In this document: piece after piece, positions 11,395-22,929 of the stretch
Layout of the letters: every line of letters starts with the position of its first letter
How positions within the stretch are numbered: the stretch's first letter is position 1
NCBI GenBank assembly: GCA_029706075.1
Contig: JAINUG010000048.1
Coordinates: forward strand, 2,846,501 to 2,910,500
Direction: 5' to 3'
DNA length: 64,000 bases
Origin: Aldrovandia affinis
Lineage: Eukaryota > Chordata > Actinopteri > Notacanthiformes > Halosauridae
Notes under the pieces: generated by a model
Told to the model about the DNA's origin: nothing
The model's database searches: none
What the model saw: only the letters and a program-made list of their open reading frames with translations
Made by a program: the position numbers and the translations under genes

Positions 11395-13215
11395 CTCATT
11401 TTACATTACATTTACATTTTATGCATTTAGCAGACACTCTTATCCAGAGCGACTTACAAAAAGTGCATTTATACATGGTGATATTAATCATGGTTATTGC
11501 AAGAGATCAGTGTAGTAACACTGCAGTAGACATCATTGTTGGCAGCTGCACATCGTACCTGTAACATGGAAAGAAAAGATAGTGTATTTTTTTTTATTTC
11601 ATTATTAAACATGTAAACAGTGGTGATGGCAGTTAATTAGTGTATAGAATCAGTGGTAATGGAGTCTGGAGATGTTTGTTTTTAGTCTCTTGCGGAACAT
11701 GGCCAGTGATTCAGTGGGCCTGACTGAATGCAGACGATCACTCCACCACCGGGGGGTCAGGACAGAGAAGAGGTGAGACCGCGAGGAACGGCTCCCTGAA
11801 GGGACGGAACAGTCAGTTTGCCAGAGGAGGCAGAGCGGAGGGGTCTGGCTGGGGTGTAGGGTGTGATGAGTGTCCGGAAGTAAGAGAGAAGTGTTCCCCT
11901 TGCGGCCTGATATGCCAGCACCAGTGATTTAAATTTGATATGTGCTATAGGCATGGTGAGTAGTGGAGTGACGTGAACTTGGGTTGGTTGAAAACTAGGC
12001 GTGCAGCAGCATTCTGCACTAGTTGCAGTGGCTTAATGGCACAGGCCAGTAAGCCTGCCAGCAAGGAGTTGCAGTAGTCCAGACATGAGATTACTAAAGC
12101 CTGGACCAGGAGTTGTGTGGCCTCTTGGGTGAGGAACGGGCGAATTCTCCAGATGTTGTGGAGGGACAATCGGCAGGTCCGGGTGACCGCTACAATGTGC
12201 CCCGAGAAGCACAGTTAGTCGTCCAGGGTCACTCCGAGGTTGCTGACAGACACTGGAGCCTTCCATGGCGATTGAGACATCAATTTTCAGGGAGCTCTTT
12301 GCTGGCAGAAAGAGCAGCTCAGTCTTCCCCAGGTTCAGCTTCAGGGGGTAGGTGGACATCCAAGCAGAAATGTCTGCCAGGTATGCAGACATACGGACCG
12401 GGATCTGGGTTTCAGAAGGAGAGAAAGAGTTGAGTGTCATCAGTATAACAGTGATGAAAAACCATGAGCAGAGATAACAGAACCAAGTGACTTGGCATAC
12501 AGGGAGAATAGGAGGGGGTGTAGCACCAGGCCCTGTGGGACACCAGTAGAGAGAGTGGGGAGAGCAGGGGATCCTCTCTGGGCCACCTGGTAGGATCGGT
12601 CAGCCAGGTATGATTCAAACCATGCCATTGCAGATCCTGAGATTCCCATCTCGGCGAGAGATAAGAGAAGGATCTGGTGGACCACGGTGTCAAATGCAGC
12701 GGATAGGTCGAGCAGGAGAAAGACAAAGCTGAGTGATTGAGTCTTCGCCAAGTGGAGAGCCTCAGTGATCACGAGCAGAGCAGTTTCGGTAGAGTGACCT
12801 GCCTTGAACCCAGATTGGATCAAGCAGGTCGTTCTGTAGGGGATGAGCTGACAGGTGGTTATAGACAGCCCGCTCTAGTGTTTTGGAAAGGAATGGGAGG
12901 AGAGAGGCAGGTTGGCAGTTAGAAATGACAGCAGGATTCAGAGGGTTTTTTGAGGAGGGGGATGACATGGGCGCTTTTGAGAGGAGAGGGGACAGAGCTA
13001 GAGGAAAGAGAGGAGTTTATAACATTGGAGACAAAGGGGAGGATGTCCATAGCAATGGACTGGAAGAGGGGGGAAGGAATGGGATCGAGAGGGCAGGTGG
13101 TGGGACGGTGGGAGTGAGTTGGTTGAAGGATGTCCGAGTCGGAGGGGTGAGAAGGAGGACAGAGGGTGAGAGGTTTAGGTAGCGAGATAGGTGAAGGAGA
13201 GGATGGGGGGGCTAC
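11395..13215 (-). mobile_element. L2-type LINE, 5'-truncated, ORF2 broken
   Basis: The minus strand encodes most of a reverse transcriptase in several frames. The order is CPLDPIPSPLFQS with VIPLLKKP (about 13,095-12,925), QSGFKAGHSTETALL with LLDLSAAFDTV (12,823-12,670), TGVPQGLVLHPLLFSLY, the catalytic CYTDDTQLFLSF (near 12,455), the thumb at about 12,300-12,400 and the C-terminal LDYCNSLLAGLLACAI (near 12,080-12,040). The 3' end carries GCATTTAGCAGACACTCTTA followed by ACATTTACATT-type tail sequence near 11,400. Several frameshifts interrupt it. Shorter copies of the same family lie at 33.6, 42.9, 48.65 and 50.4 kb. Confidence 0.88.
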
Positions 13216-13355
13216 ACAAAGCCTAACCAAGGCAATTATGGCTAACCTGTCTTGCTCTGTCAACCCTGTTTTTTCTGATTGAGCTATGAGTGCGTGCACA
13301 CAAAAGGAGCGGCGTTTGTAACACATCCAATCATATGCAACATGGACAAATCCAG

Positions 13356-13917
13356 AGCACTGTTTCACGAAGCAGGATTGGTGGGTTACTGAACTAACTT
13401 TGGGTTTAACCCTGGGTTTTCGGTCTCATGACTGACTCACCCAAGGCTGCGGTGATGGGAATGCGATTTATTGCACTAATCACTCTCAGGAATCCTATGA
13501 CAAAATTACACCACACCACCAACGGAATATGTATATGTACCAGTGGCTAGAAAACGTAAGGCTACACAGTGATCACATGGCTTTGACGAGTGGCATTTGT
13601 GACATGTGGCTCTAGAAGCTTGCAAAGATGCAGATTCTCTGCGGAGGGAATATTGTATCTCTGATGTAAAAAAATCTGATTACGCAATTCTCTAGGAATG
13701 GTGATGCTATTTTCCAGAGAGCTGATTGGTGAGGGGTCAGCCTTTTTATAGGATCCGTTAGCCTGAACTTAACCTACTCCGGAGCAGGTTAGGTTTGCGG
13801 CATAATTTACCATGGTGATGCAACCCAGTTAAAAGTGAGCCACAGTTATGACACCGAAAACCCAGGGTTAAGCCTAAAGTTATCTCGCTAACCCACTAAT
13901 CCTGCTTCGTGAGACCT
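13356..13917. mobile_element. MITE-like element with about 75-bp inverted repeats
   Basis: The left end (TTTCACGAAGCAGGATTGG... then AACCCTGGGTTTTCGGT) and the reverse complement of the right end (TCTCACGAAGCAGGATTAGT... then AACCCTGGGTTTTCGGT) match over about 75 bases with few mismatches. The interior of about 410 bases has no coding signal. The exact ends and target duplication could not be fixed, so the superfamily is open. Confidence 0.75.
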
Positions 13918-13957
13918 CCAGGAGATGGTTGGGTGTTCAATCAGACCTCAGCCATAG

Positions 13958-15292
13958 TCAAGAGGCTTTCTTCAACACCATAGTCCCACCACAGCTCATC
14001 CTCAGCATGCTGCTCCTCCAGTCCCCTTCTAAGGTCTGGCAGGCTGAGTGGGACTGAGGACTGGTCAGGATCTGGTCATTGTCTCCTGCCAGCTCCACTG
14101 GCTGTGAGATCTCCACCTGGGTGCTAGAATCTTGTACAACAGGCCCACGTTTTTCACATTCCAATTCCTCATTCACCCTTTCTAGTTGGCCCTGTAGTTG
14201 AAGTAGAGTTTCGGTTTGGATTTTGTGGTCTGGTGCTGGGATTCTTTTTGGTCCAGCCTCTTATTTAAGACATGCAGTTTTTCTCTCAGTACAGTGACCT
14301 CTGTTTTCCCTCCCTCTAGCAGGAGTGCTGCAAATGTGGTTTGGTTGATTTCCTGCAAAGCCTGAATCCTTCCCTTCTTGTTCTATGAAATGGTCCTTCC
14401 ACTTGTCTGTACATCCCACAACGCCCTGGCATACTCCTCTTTGGCCATGTCCTGGGATGTCTGGATGTCCAGACACTGCGGATGCTCTTCCTCCAACCTC
14501 TTGGTTACATTCCTCACCTCTTCTTTTAGTTCCAGTTTGTGGGCCTCCACACATCTCACCTCATTGCCAAGAGATGTTTTTTTGTTCTCCAGCTCCACAG
14601 CCATGTTCCCAGTCTTCCTGAGGGAGTTCTGGTGTTCATCCAGCAATTTCCCACGGCTACCAGGTGGCGCTCCTCCAAGGTCTCCAACTCAGCCGTTGTC
14701 CTATCCAGTTCAGTCTGGGCATTCTTCAGCTCTTGAACCTCCTGGAGGGTGACCATCTGTCTTCAACCATGGCCGCCTGCCTCTGATTCTTCACCAGGTC
14801 TTCCTTCTGGTCAGAGCAACATCTCTCTAGTTTTGTTATCACTCTTAGTCCTTGATTAAAGTTTGCATCTCTCCTAACTGCCTCTAAAACAGCAAATTTC
14901 TCTGCTTCACTTTTATGCTGCTTTTGTAGCCTACCTGGGTTCTTTTGGCTCTTTTCTCTATGGGGCACCACAGTGCAGGAGTGGCCATTTTTGTTTTGGA
15001 CTTCATTTTCTTATTGCCTTTCCTTTGGGTCCTCCCAGCCATATTTATCCTTCAGGGACCACTCACTGGGTTGGTGACCATATACCAGGCAGCATATATG
15101 CCAAGGGGCTCCATTTTGTGCCAGTTGGGCCTGCTCCTTGTCCCAAGCCTCCTGATGCCTCATCCACATGACTTTAGACATGGCAGCCAGGAAAAGAGGG
15201 CACTCTTCCAGTGTCCGTCTTTGGGTATGCTCTGGCGACCTCAGGACAGTGGCTATCACCTCTCTTTGCTCTAGAGAGGTGGTTTCTCCCAT
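13958..15292 (-). pseudogene. Broken coiled-coil ORF; possible retroviral-type gag
   Basis: Successive minus-strand frames read as one disrupted protein: 15292-15011 (begins MGETTSLEQREVIATVLRSP), 14971-14726 (KLERCCSDQKEDLVKNQRQA), 14756-14556 (VQELKNAQTELDRTTAELET), 14646-14383 (ELENKKTSLGNEVRC, then KLELKEEVRNVTKRLEEE) and 14176-13958. The middle is strongly heptad-like and rich in Glu, Lys, Leu and Gln. The start MGETTS fits the N-myristoylation pattern MGxxxS/T. At least three frameshifts separate the parts. No intron signals are evident, so it looks intronless. I do not recognise the family. A gag of an endogenous retrovirus is one hypothesis; a retrocopy of a cellular coiled-coil gene is another. 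Confidence 0.5.
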
Positions 15293-16420
15293 ATTTCTGT
15301 AGCCAGGAGAAAGTTTTGGGATCCGACATCCACCCCAGGTCCAAAAACTAATTTTTTATTTTTATAGTTGTACTACCTCCTCTCGCCTATAGGTGATGCC
15401 CTCTACTGACATTCTCCACCATATTGTAGTGCCACTGGGGGTAGGGTGACACTCAATGACCTTTTCAGATGGTGTAGGCGATTGAAGAAGTCCAGAGATG
15501 GCAGTATTCCAAACACAACGATCATTTTATTAAACTGAATGCTGACAAAACACAAAAGGGTGGTATGTTCGGGTAATTCCAACACATATAGTTGGGGGGG
15601 TAATCGCCAAGGTCAAAATTTGAAGATGCCCATTTGGGAATTTATTAACACTATCAATACAAGAATTTTGACACCAAAACTAACTCTGTATCTCAAATAT
15701 AACCCCCCACCCCATGAAATTTAAAAAATAACACAAAAAAGGTGTTTTTCTATTCTGCCATTTGTATGCCCTCACTAGTCTTGTTGTTTGCTAATACTAG
15801 TGTATAAAGACTTTCAATTCATTTGGAATACTTTGTTAACAATAATTTAATAACTTGCCATGCTAGTTGTATGCCGTCAGACTTGTGTGACTTCTCTGAA
15901 AAATATAAATATAACTAAATTAGATGAGGGTACTATGCACTACAACAGGAGAGTATTAATTACTTCAGGTCAAATACTTACTTGGAAAATTGTTGAAATT
16001 GTTCCAGAAGAGAGAGCCATCTTGTTTGCACTTGGCATGTGGACAGTTTCAAATAGATGTTGCAATTTTACAACAGTAGGCCTCAGAGGTCCACCACACC
16101 ATTGCATATAATGCATATTTCGTTTTTTTGGGCAGGGTGGGGGGTTATTTTCATGCTAGGTGCCCACTTCCTATGCTAAATATCTCCCAAATGACCCAAT
16201 GCATCACCACTGAAATGGGTGTAATCATATTCCATAATTTTGGTTTTCATCCCCATTACCACCCCCCTCTAATATAGTCCACAATCTTTCTTTCAATCTT
16301 TCTTTCTTTCAAAATCCAATTCAGTTCCTCAAACACGCAATAGTCAGTACACAAAACGGGGTTCTTAGAACAATCCAAGTCCAAAATATTGGAAAAGCAA
16401 TCCAAAAAGAATCCTTTAAC
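15293..16420. other. Unassigned stretch with CTTT microsatellite
   Basis: No coding signal stands out. Bases 15,320-15,350 (GGATCCGACATCCACCCCAG) lie just upstream of the coiled-coil ORF on its strand and could be its leader. A short (CTTT)n run sits at about 16,285-16,312. The remainder is AT-rich. Confidence 0.4.
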
Positions 16421-16574
16421 ACTTTCACTCACCACGTGTTTCCGTTCCAGTACTTTTTTCTGGGAAATTGTGTGGGGAAACTGTGTCTTTTATTTTCCCC
16501 AAAATTGGCTTCAGCTGCCAGCAATCCCAATTGCTTGACTTGCTTCAGTTGGTGGTAATGAGGTGTGGGACTGC

Positions 16575-16712
16575 AGGTTGCTGGGAGCTGCAGTCCTGAT
16601 GGCTCTAGTGGCAGTATGGCAGCCATTCCATTCCAGAGAATCGAACCCCAGCCGCAGTAGGCAAGCTGCACTCCGGGGAAGAGCTTTTACCGGTTGACCC
16701 ACCTGGGGCCCC
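16575..16712 (-). mobile_element. tRNA-like SINE head, degraded
   Basis: On the minus strand GGTGGGTCAACCGGTAAAAG resembles an A box, and GGGGTTCGATTCTCTGGAAT, about 45 bases downstream, resembles a B box. The spacing and the long flanking homology-free body argue for a SINE head rather than a tRNA gene. Confidence 0.45.
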
Positions 16713-16849
16713 ATAAATACCTGCTTAAATAGTTATATTTACTTTAGTTCAAGTTTAAAGTATTCAAATAATTATGCTCAACTAAAGCAAATACTTGTTT
16801 TAATATTCAAATATTATCCTCCAAAACAATTCCTGACATAGTTTAGGTG

Positions 16850-17180
16850 CACTCAACCCCGTACAGGACAAGGTAAACACCAATAAATACAAAGCCATTC
16901 TGAGTGATCACCTTCATCCTATGGATAAAATCTATATCCTGATGGGAGTGATCTCTTCCAGGATGACAATGCCCCCATCCACAGGGTACGGGTGGACAGT
17001 GAATGGTTTCATGAGCATAAAAACGATGTAAATCATATGCCATGGCCATCTCAGTCACCGGATCTTAATCCAATTGAACATTTATTGGAGATTCTGGAAT
17101 GTCGCCCGAAACAGCATTTTCTACCATCATCAACAAATCCCCAAATGATGGAATTTCTTGTTGAAGAATAGTGTTGGAAA
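16850..17180 (+). mobile_element. Tc1-like transposase fragment
   Basis: The plus strand reads as the Tc1 C-terminal region in broken frames: DDNAPIHRVRV near 16,965, then a SPDLNPIEHLLEIL-like segment near 17,055-17,098, and the MMEFLVEE-type ending near 17,150. It is related to the 3186-3735 copy but more decayed. Terminal repeats are not recognisable. Confidence 0.7.
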
Positions 17181-18600
17181 AAAACACAAGTTCACTTTAC
17201 AACATAGCCATATCAGTGACCCATACAGTACACCCTTTCTGTACCTGTAGTAAACAAGAAATAAACTACTCAAATTGACCTACTTAAATCACTTTAATAT
17301 TGCATTAGCAACTAAGAAGCAAAATCTACTACTTGACCGGCATAACATGGGCAATGACCTGAGCAATTGCAAAGGTTGGATATGATTGTACAGGAGAGGA
17401 GGGACCTTACAATGAGGGATAATAACGAACGAGAAATAATGAAGCAATTGCTGATGTCCTTAACTTATATCTGTACAAGTTTGTACATTTTAAATTAGGT
17501 AATATTCAAAGTAACAGCGATAGAATTCTAAAACGACGTTGGTTGATGTTAAATAAGTTGGCCGATTCTAAATGACGATGATTTTGTTGATTGGGCGTAA
17601 CGGATATATTTTATGCGGGACAACATCCGTTGTTGCGGGACTCAGGACAACAGGTCTAAATGCTGGATATCTGGCCACCATTTGCGCAGCATCACTGCAA
17701 GTGCTGCACTCAAGTGCTGTATAAATGAAATATAGCTAATTTTCCCTCGTCCTCATCCTGAACACACATCAATTACCTTCTGAAAAATGGGAGAAAAAAT
17801 ATTTACACAGATAGCAGATATGACTTTGGCATAGTAAATGGCTGCATAGGAAAGAACCGGATTCCATACTGCAACTGGGACAGGAATCAAACACAAGAGC
17901 CTTGTATGCGAATTGCTTGCTGCTTCTCATCAGTCATTAGATGCAGTCGTAATTAAAATAAAAGCTCATAGAAAGCTGGAGGCAGAAGAGCCGAAAGGAA
18001 ATGCCGCGGCAGATGAAGGTGCAAAAGCAGCTGCGAGACAACCTTTGTCATAAATAGCTACTGTCACAGAAAGTCGGAGAAAATCATACAGTATTAAATT
18101 ATGAAAATGAAACAGGAGAAAATGAATAAAAATGTAACATTTGTGGCAAGGTGACGGAACGGAAAAGGGGCGGCTCCACAGCTCCTGTCAGACTGCGAAC
18201 GAAGCAAAAAGGTCTGCGCAGCTAATTGCTCTCACGGGAAACGAGCGATAACTGTGTCTTGTTGGGCAAATCCCAGCTGCAAGCAGACGGCTGCTTAAAA
18301 AGCAGAATGGGAGACTCAGACGGGAGATTCCTAAAGAGCTGGCTGGCGTTTGTATCCCCTGCTAAACTGTTTTATAGCCACCAGATTCATCCACTAGCAG
18401 CCCCTGACCGGTGGAAACGGAGAAGCCGATTGCCTGAATCATCCGGGAAAATAAAGTACTGACGTAGGCGACCGAGAGAGGGAGACACGGGGAGCAGTGC
18501 ATCAAGGCGCACGAAGCAAAAAAACAGGCAATTATTTGATTAGTTAAACCGTGCGAGAAATAATTATTGTTTTATAATTCGTTTTTTTGGTTTCTTTTGG
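17181..18600. other. Unassigned, partly GC-rich stretch
   Basis: No recognisable gene is present. Bases 18,140-18,530 are richer in CpG than their surroundings (for example GGGGCGGCTCC and GACGTAGGCGACCGAG). They contain a 78-codon reading frame at 18,226-18,462 with no recognised domain. It may be an unannotated first exon or promoter, or a degraded repeat. Confidence 0.3.
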
Positions 18601-18604
18601 CTTT

Positions 18605-18840
18605 CCGGTTTCCCGTACAGGGATTAAGCCTAGTCGTAGACTAAATCACATTTTAAACCTGGAGTTATTGAAATGGCTTTCTCAGACATGGATTAAAGTA
18701 GTCTCAGATTTACCCTAGTCTTGATTTAAACAATCGGATTTCCAGAAGGAAGATTAGAGGTAATCCAGATCTAAATGAAGTCTTAAATTAAACCTGGCCA
18801 GAGGCAGGTTTAACTTCAGATTAAAAACTGTTTGCCTCAT
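18605..18840. repeat. Dispersed repeat with GGATTAAGCCTAGTC-type ends
   Basis: GGATTAAGCCTAGTCGTAGA at the left, with GATTTACCCTAGTCTTGATT and related TTAAACCTGG words inside, resembles a short inverted-repeat element that I recall as common in fish DNA. Internal copies of AAACCTGG and CAGGTTTAACT suggest weak inverted symmetry. No target duplication was identified. Confidence 0.35.
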
Positions 18841-18871
18841 GGTTCACCTTGACAATAGAGGAAAATGGATT

Positions 18872-19295
18872 TGTGATGAACGTGATAAGGACCCAGACGC
18901 AGATCAGGATAAGGCAAAATAATCGTTTAATGGGAAGCAGGGGTCAAAACCAGGAATCAGGGTAGCGAAGGTACAAAATCACAAGGCAGAGAGTAGTCAC
19001 AAAAACAATCCAAAAAGTCTAAACCGGGAAACAGAAAGGCAAACAAACAGAATCGACAGGCAGGCTCGGAGTGGTAACAGAAGGGGTGTCTCAGGAAATA
19101 CTATAAACTCTGGTTTACGAAGAATTGGCTCAGGGAATAAAGATCAACGTTCTGACGGGGAAGGAACATAAACACGGAACTGATATACAAACAGGAAAGG
19201 GCAACACAATAGGAATCAGGTGTGACTGGGAGGAGAGAGAGGTAGGAACACAGGTGTAAACATTGGGAATTGTTAATCCAATAACGAGGGGAAAC
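18872..19295 (-). mobile_element. Older minus-strand LTR, left half (split by insertion)
   Basis: Read on the minus strand, this segment looks like the 3' part of a gypsy-type LTR. An ATTAAA signal near 18,926 is followed by TCTGCGTCTGGGTCC, a close parallel of the TCTGGGTCCGCGCCTGG that follows AATAAA in the inserted element. It ends with TCATCACA near 18,872. The other half appears to continue at 25,033-25,466, on the far side of the inserted retrotransposon. The joining is inferred from orientation and composition. Confidence 0.45.
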
Positions 19296-19678
19296 TGTCA
19301 CGTCTCGTGTTCGTGTTTCCCCTAACTAAGCGTTTGTAGTTTGTTCCATGTTTCCTTGGTGTCTGGTCCGTGTTTTTACTTTCGCTTACCTGTTCCAGTC
19401 TCGTCAGTGTATTATCTGTTTCACCTGTTTCTCGTTATGTCTGATGTGGTTAACTGTTCATTTCCTGATTGTCTCGTTATTGTATTATCGTTTCCACTTA
19501 AATCCTCATGTGTCTGATTGCAGTCAGCTGCATTCATGTTTATTCCTGATTGTTTCTCGTTATGTCTAAATGTATTTAAGCTGTGTGTTTTCCCATGTTC
19601 GTTGCCAGATTGTCTTGTGCTTTGCGTTATGCTCACATTACTCTCCCGCGTTATCGCTGTTTCCCAGCGTTTTGTTGC

Positions 19679-19774
<96 letters not shown>

Positions 19775-20044
19775 CTCCAGTGTTCGTCAGTACCCCAGTC
19801 TCGTTCCCGCTCCTCCCTGTGTTCCCTGGACTGCCTTCTCGTTTTCGACCTTCGCCTGCCCACTGACCACGCCTTGCCTGCCCCTGATACCCCTGAAGCC
19901 CGCAACGAACTCTGCCTGTCCCGACCATCCTTTGGATCTCTGCATTGCCCTGATTACTCCTGCCTGACCTTTGCCTGTTCACCGAATAAAAGAAGTTTCT
20001 GCATTTCTGGGTCCGCGCCTGGTTTTCTGGTCCCTGCCGTGACA
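19296..20044 (+). repeat. 5' LTR with (CGTGTT)15 tract
   Basis: A TATTTAAG promoter-like word lies near 19,572 and AATAAA at 19,985-19,990. The hexamer CGTGTT occurs 15 times in a row at 19,681-19,770, then CGTGCT. After the LTR the sequence is GAACAATCTGGCCAAGATGG; no clear tRNA primer-binding site was recognised there. Confidence 0.95.
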
Positions 20045-20060
20045 GAACAATCTGGCCAAG

Positions 20061-21030
20061 ATGGAACCAGCGGACGATCCGATCCCAGCGGCGTTGCCCG
20101 TTACCACGGAATTCGCCTTGGGCATCACGAGCGGAGTTGCGGACGTTGCAGCAGACCGTCCAAGCTCTGGCGGAGCAGTTTTCGTCCATGGTCCGTATCA
20201 CTCAAGAGTCTGCAGAAACGGCCCGTTCTGCACAGAACGCAGCTATCCAGGTGCAGACGCAAGCTGGCTATCAGAGGGGGTCCGAACCACGATTACCCCC
20301 TCCGGAACGCTACCTGGGCGACCCCAACTCATGTCGCGCTTTTTTGAGTCAATGCTCGCTTGTGTTCGAACTCCAACCCTCCTCATTTCCTACGGAACGA
20401 GCGAAGGTCGCCTATGTACTCACACTCCTTGGGGGAAAAGCTCGCCTATGGGGAACCTCTCTCTGGGAGTCTGGACACCCTACTCTCACAACCTTTTCAT
20501 CCTTCGCGGAGGAGATGAGAAGGGTTTTCGACCGGTCCTCGGTCGGACGGGCGGCGGCACGTCAACTGCTTCAGCTTCGCCAGGGAGGACAATCCGTCTC
20601 GGACTACTCCATCGAGTTCCGGACCCTGGCGACCTCAGCAGGATGGAATGCCGTGGCCACCTACGATGCCTTCTTGCACGGCCTCTCCGAGCGGGTTCTG
20701 GACGAACTAACCGTGTGCGATCTACCCCAGGACCTGGACAGACTCGTGGACCTGGCTATCCGCATCGACACTCGTCTGCAGGAGAGAGGAAAGAGGCGTC
20801 AGGAGTCTCCTGCTTCCCCGTTTCCGCCCAAGCGACACGACCCGACTTCCCGCTCAACCCATGGCGACTGCGGAGCCCATGCAGGTGAATCGGACTCATC
20901 TGTCCGAGACCGAACGCCAGCGCCGCCGGGAGGGAGGACTTTGCCTGTACTGCGGAGGCAAGGGACATTTCCGGTTATCCTGTCCAGTAAAAGACAGCGC
21001 CCGTCAGTGAAGAGGAAGGTTCTGACGGGC
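20061..21030 (+). pseudogene. gypsy gag, frameshifted, with one zinc knuckle
   Basis: The ORF begins MEPADDPIPAALPVTTE at 20,061. It shifts frame near 20,130 and then reads through 20,137-20,850 as a typical gypsy capsid region (LPPPERYLGDPNSCRAFLSQ, LLGGKARLWGTSL and FAEEMRRVFDRS). Another shift near 20,850 leads to a CCHC zinc knuckle (LCLYCGGKGHFRLSCP) at about 20,938-20,985. Capsid forms the particle, and the knuckle binds element RNA. The two shifts prevent synthesis of a full protein. Confidence 0.88.
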
Positions 21031-21440
21031 GCCTCTCAGTTTTCTACCTTCCGACCTCAACGCCCCATGCTCCACGTCCTTCTCTCCTGGCAAGGAGAAC
21101 TGTTCCCGGTGCAGGCTCTGATTGACTCGGGTCCGATGCTAACCTCATCTGCCCTACCCTGGTTCGTCGCATAGGAGTCCCAGTATCTCGTTTAGCGACC
21201 CCCCTCCAAACCAAGACCCTGATGGGCACGCCCCTAGCCGAGATCCAGGAGATCACCCAGCCACTGGATCTGCTAGTTTCTGGGAATCACAGGGAGAAAC
21301 TGGCGTTCTACCTTATGGAATCCCCTCTTGCTCCTGTAGTGCTTGGCGGACCCTGGCTGGCAACCCACAACCCCAGCATTGACTGGGCGACTGGAAACAT
21401 CCGGGAGTGGAGTGTTTTCTGCCAGAAGTCATGCCTGCGT
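21030..21440 (+). pseudogene. gypsy aspartic protease segment, frameshifted
   Basis: Upstream homology MLHVLLSWQGELFPVQALID leads to the catalytic D-S-G triplet near 21,124-21,132. A one-base change of frame follows directly, after which IGVPVSRL and VLGGPWLATHNPSIDW continue in another frame. The break lies at the active site, so this copy cannot make an intact protease. The family cleaves Gag and Pol polyproteins. Confidence 0.82.
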
Positions 21441-21559
21441 TCCGCTACTACCCCTGGGGATCCCTCGTCCATGGCTAAGGAGAGACCAGTTGACCTGTCA
21501 CTAGTGCCCCCCCGAATATCACGATCTCGGCCAGGCGTTCAGTAAGTCCCGTGCCTGCA

Positions 21560-22870
21560 CATTACCACCTCATCGTGCCTATGACTGTCCTATTAACCTT
21601 CTTCCTGGTTCTACTCCACCCAGAGGCCACCTGTATTCTTTGTCCGCCCCAGAAAACAAAGCTATGGAGGAGTACATCTCCACGTCTCTAACCTCAGGTA
21701 TCATCCGCCCTTCGTCATCCCCTGCTGGCGCAGGATTTTTCTTTGTTAAAAAGAAAGATGGAACCCTGCGTCCTTGTATTGACTACAGGGGGCTCAACGG
21801 CATCACTATTAAAAACCGCTACCCACTCCCATTGATGTCATCGGCGTTCGACAACCTTCAGGAGGGGCAGTTCTTCACTAAATTGGATCTCCGCAACGCC
21901 TACCACTTGGTCCGGATTCGGGAGGGGGATGAGTGGAAGACGGCCTTCAACACCCACACAGGTCATTATGAATACCTGGCCATGCCTTTCGGTCTCACCA
22001 ATGCCCCTGCTGTCTTTCAGGGATTGGTGAACGATGTACTCCGGGACATGTTGTCCCGCTTTGCGTATGTTTATTTGGATGACATCCTGATTTTTTCCAA
22101 AACTATGGAGGAACATGTACAGCATGTGCGTCAAGTCATCCAGAGACTTCTCGAAAACCAGCTATTTATCAAAGCCGAGAAGTGTGAATTCCACAAGACC
22201 TCCGTTCAATTTCTGGGTTTTATCATCTCCCGAGGCCATCTGGAGATGGACCCCACCAAGGTGCAGGCGGTACAGGAATGGCCCGTACCCACCCGACCGT
22301 AAACAACTCCAACGCTTTTTAGGATTCTCCAACTTTTACAGACGGTTTGTACGGAGTTACAGCACTATCGCCGCACCGTTAATCTCTCTCACTTCCACCA
22401 AGTTTTCCTTTCGTTGGAACCCCGATGCCCAGGAGGCCTTCGAGAGACTCAAGTCCCGGTTTACATCTGCCCCCATCCTCGCACTCCCGGATCCCACACG
22501 TCAGTTCATTGTGGAGGTGGATGCCTCCGACTCAGGCACTGGGGCAATCCTATCTCAACGAACCAAGGACAATAAGGTACACCCTTGCGCCTTCTTCTTT
22601 TCACACCGCCTCCACTACAGAAAGGAACTATACTATTGGCGACCGAGAACTCCTGGCCATTAAATTAGCTTTCGAGGAGTGGAGACACTGGTTAGAGGGA
22701 GCCACTGTGCCGTTCTTGGTTTGGACAGATCATCGTAACTTGGAGTATCTCCACTCAGCTCAGCGGCTTAACCCGCGTCAAGCTAGATGGTCCCTATTTT
22801 TGCCCGTTTTGTTTTCACTCTGTCATTTCGTCCAGGTTCAAAGAATATAAAACCTGATGCCCTATCCCGG
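21560..22870 (+). pseudogene. gypsy reverse transcriptase and RNase H, frameshifted
   Basis: Bases 21,640-22,302 encode an uninterrupted reverse transcriptase core: [46 protein letters not shown] and the catalytic YLDD in [12 protein letters not shown]. The frame shifts near 22,290. The connection and RNase H region then follows ([30 protein letters not shown] and, after another shift near 22,640, [20 protein letters not shown]). The spacing matches Ty3/gypsy Pol. The RT core alone is open. Confidence 0.93.
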
Positions 22871-22929
22871 ATCTACGACTCTCCAGAAGAGGAGAGAGTA
22901 GCCCTGAACCTATCCTGCCCCTAGCTGCG

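Noticed and set aside
12113-12433. Plus-strand frames over 12.1-13.2 kb
   Set aside because: The minus strand there encodes recognisable LINE reverse transcriptase; the plus frames are its shadows.
18226-18462. 78-codon frame in a CpG-richer stretch
   Set aside because: No recognised domain, no splice partner and no family match. Kept only as a remark in the region entry.
19518-19967. Open frames in several frames through the LTR hexamer tract
   Set aside because: The frames encode (SC)n, (FV)n or (RV)n because a six-base repeat is open in all frames. They lie in a non-coding LTR.
20061-20888. A 275-codon frame starting at the gag ATG
   Set aside because: Only the first part is the gag frame. 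After about 20,130 the capsid motifs lie in another frame, so this reading is not the real protein.
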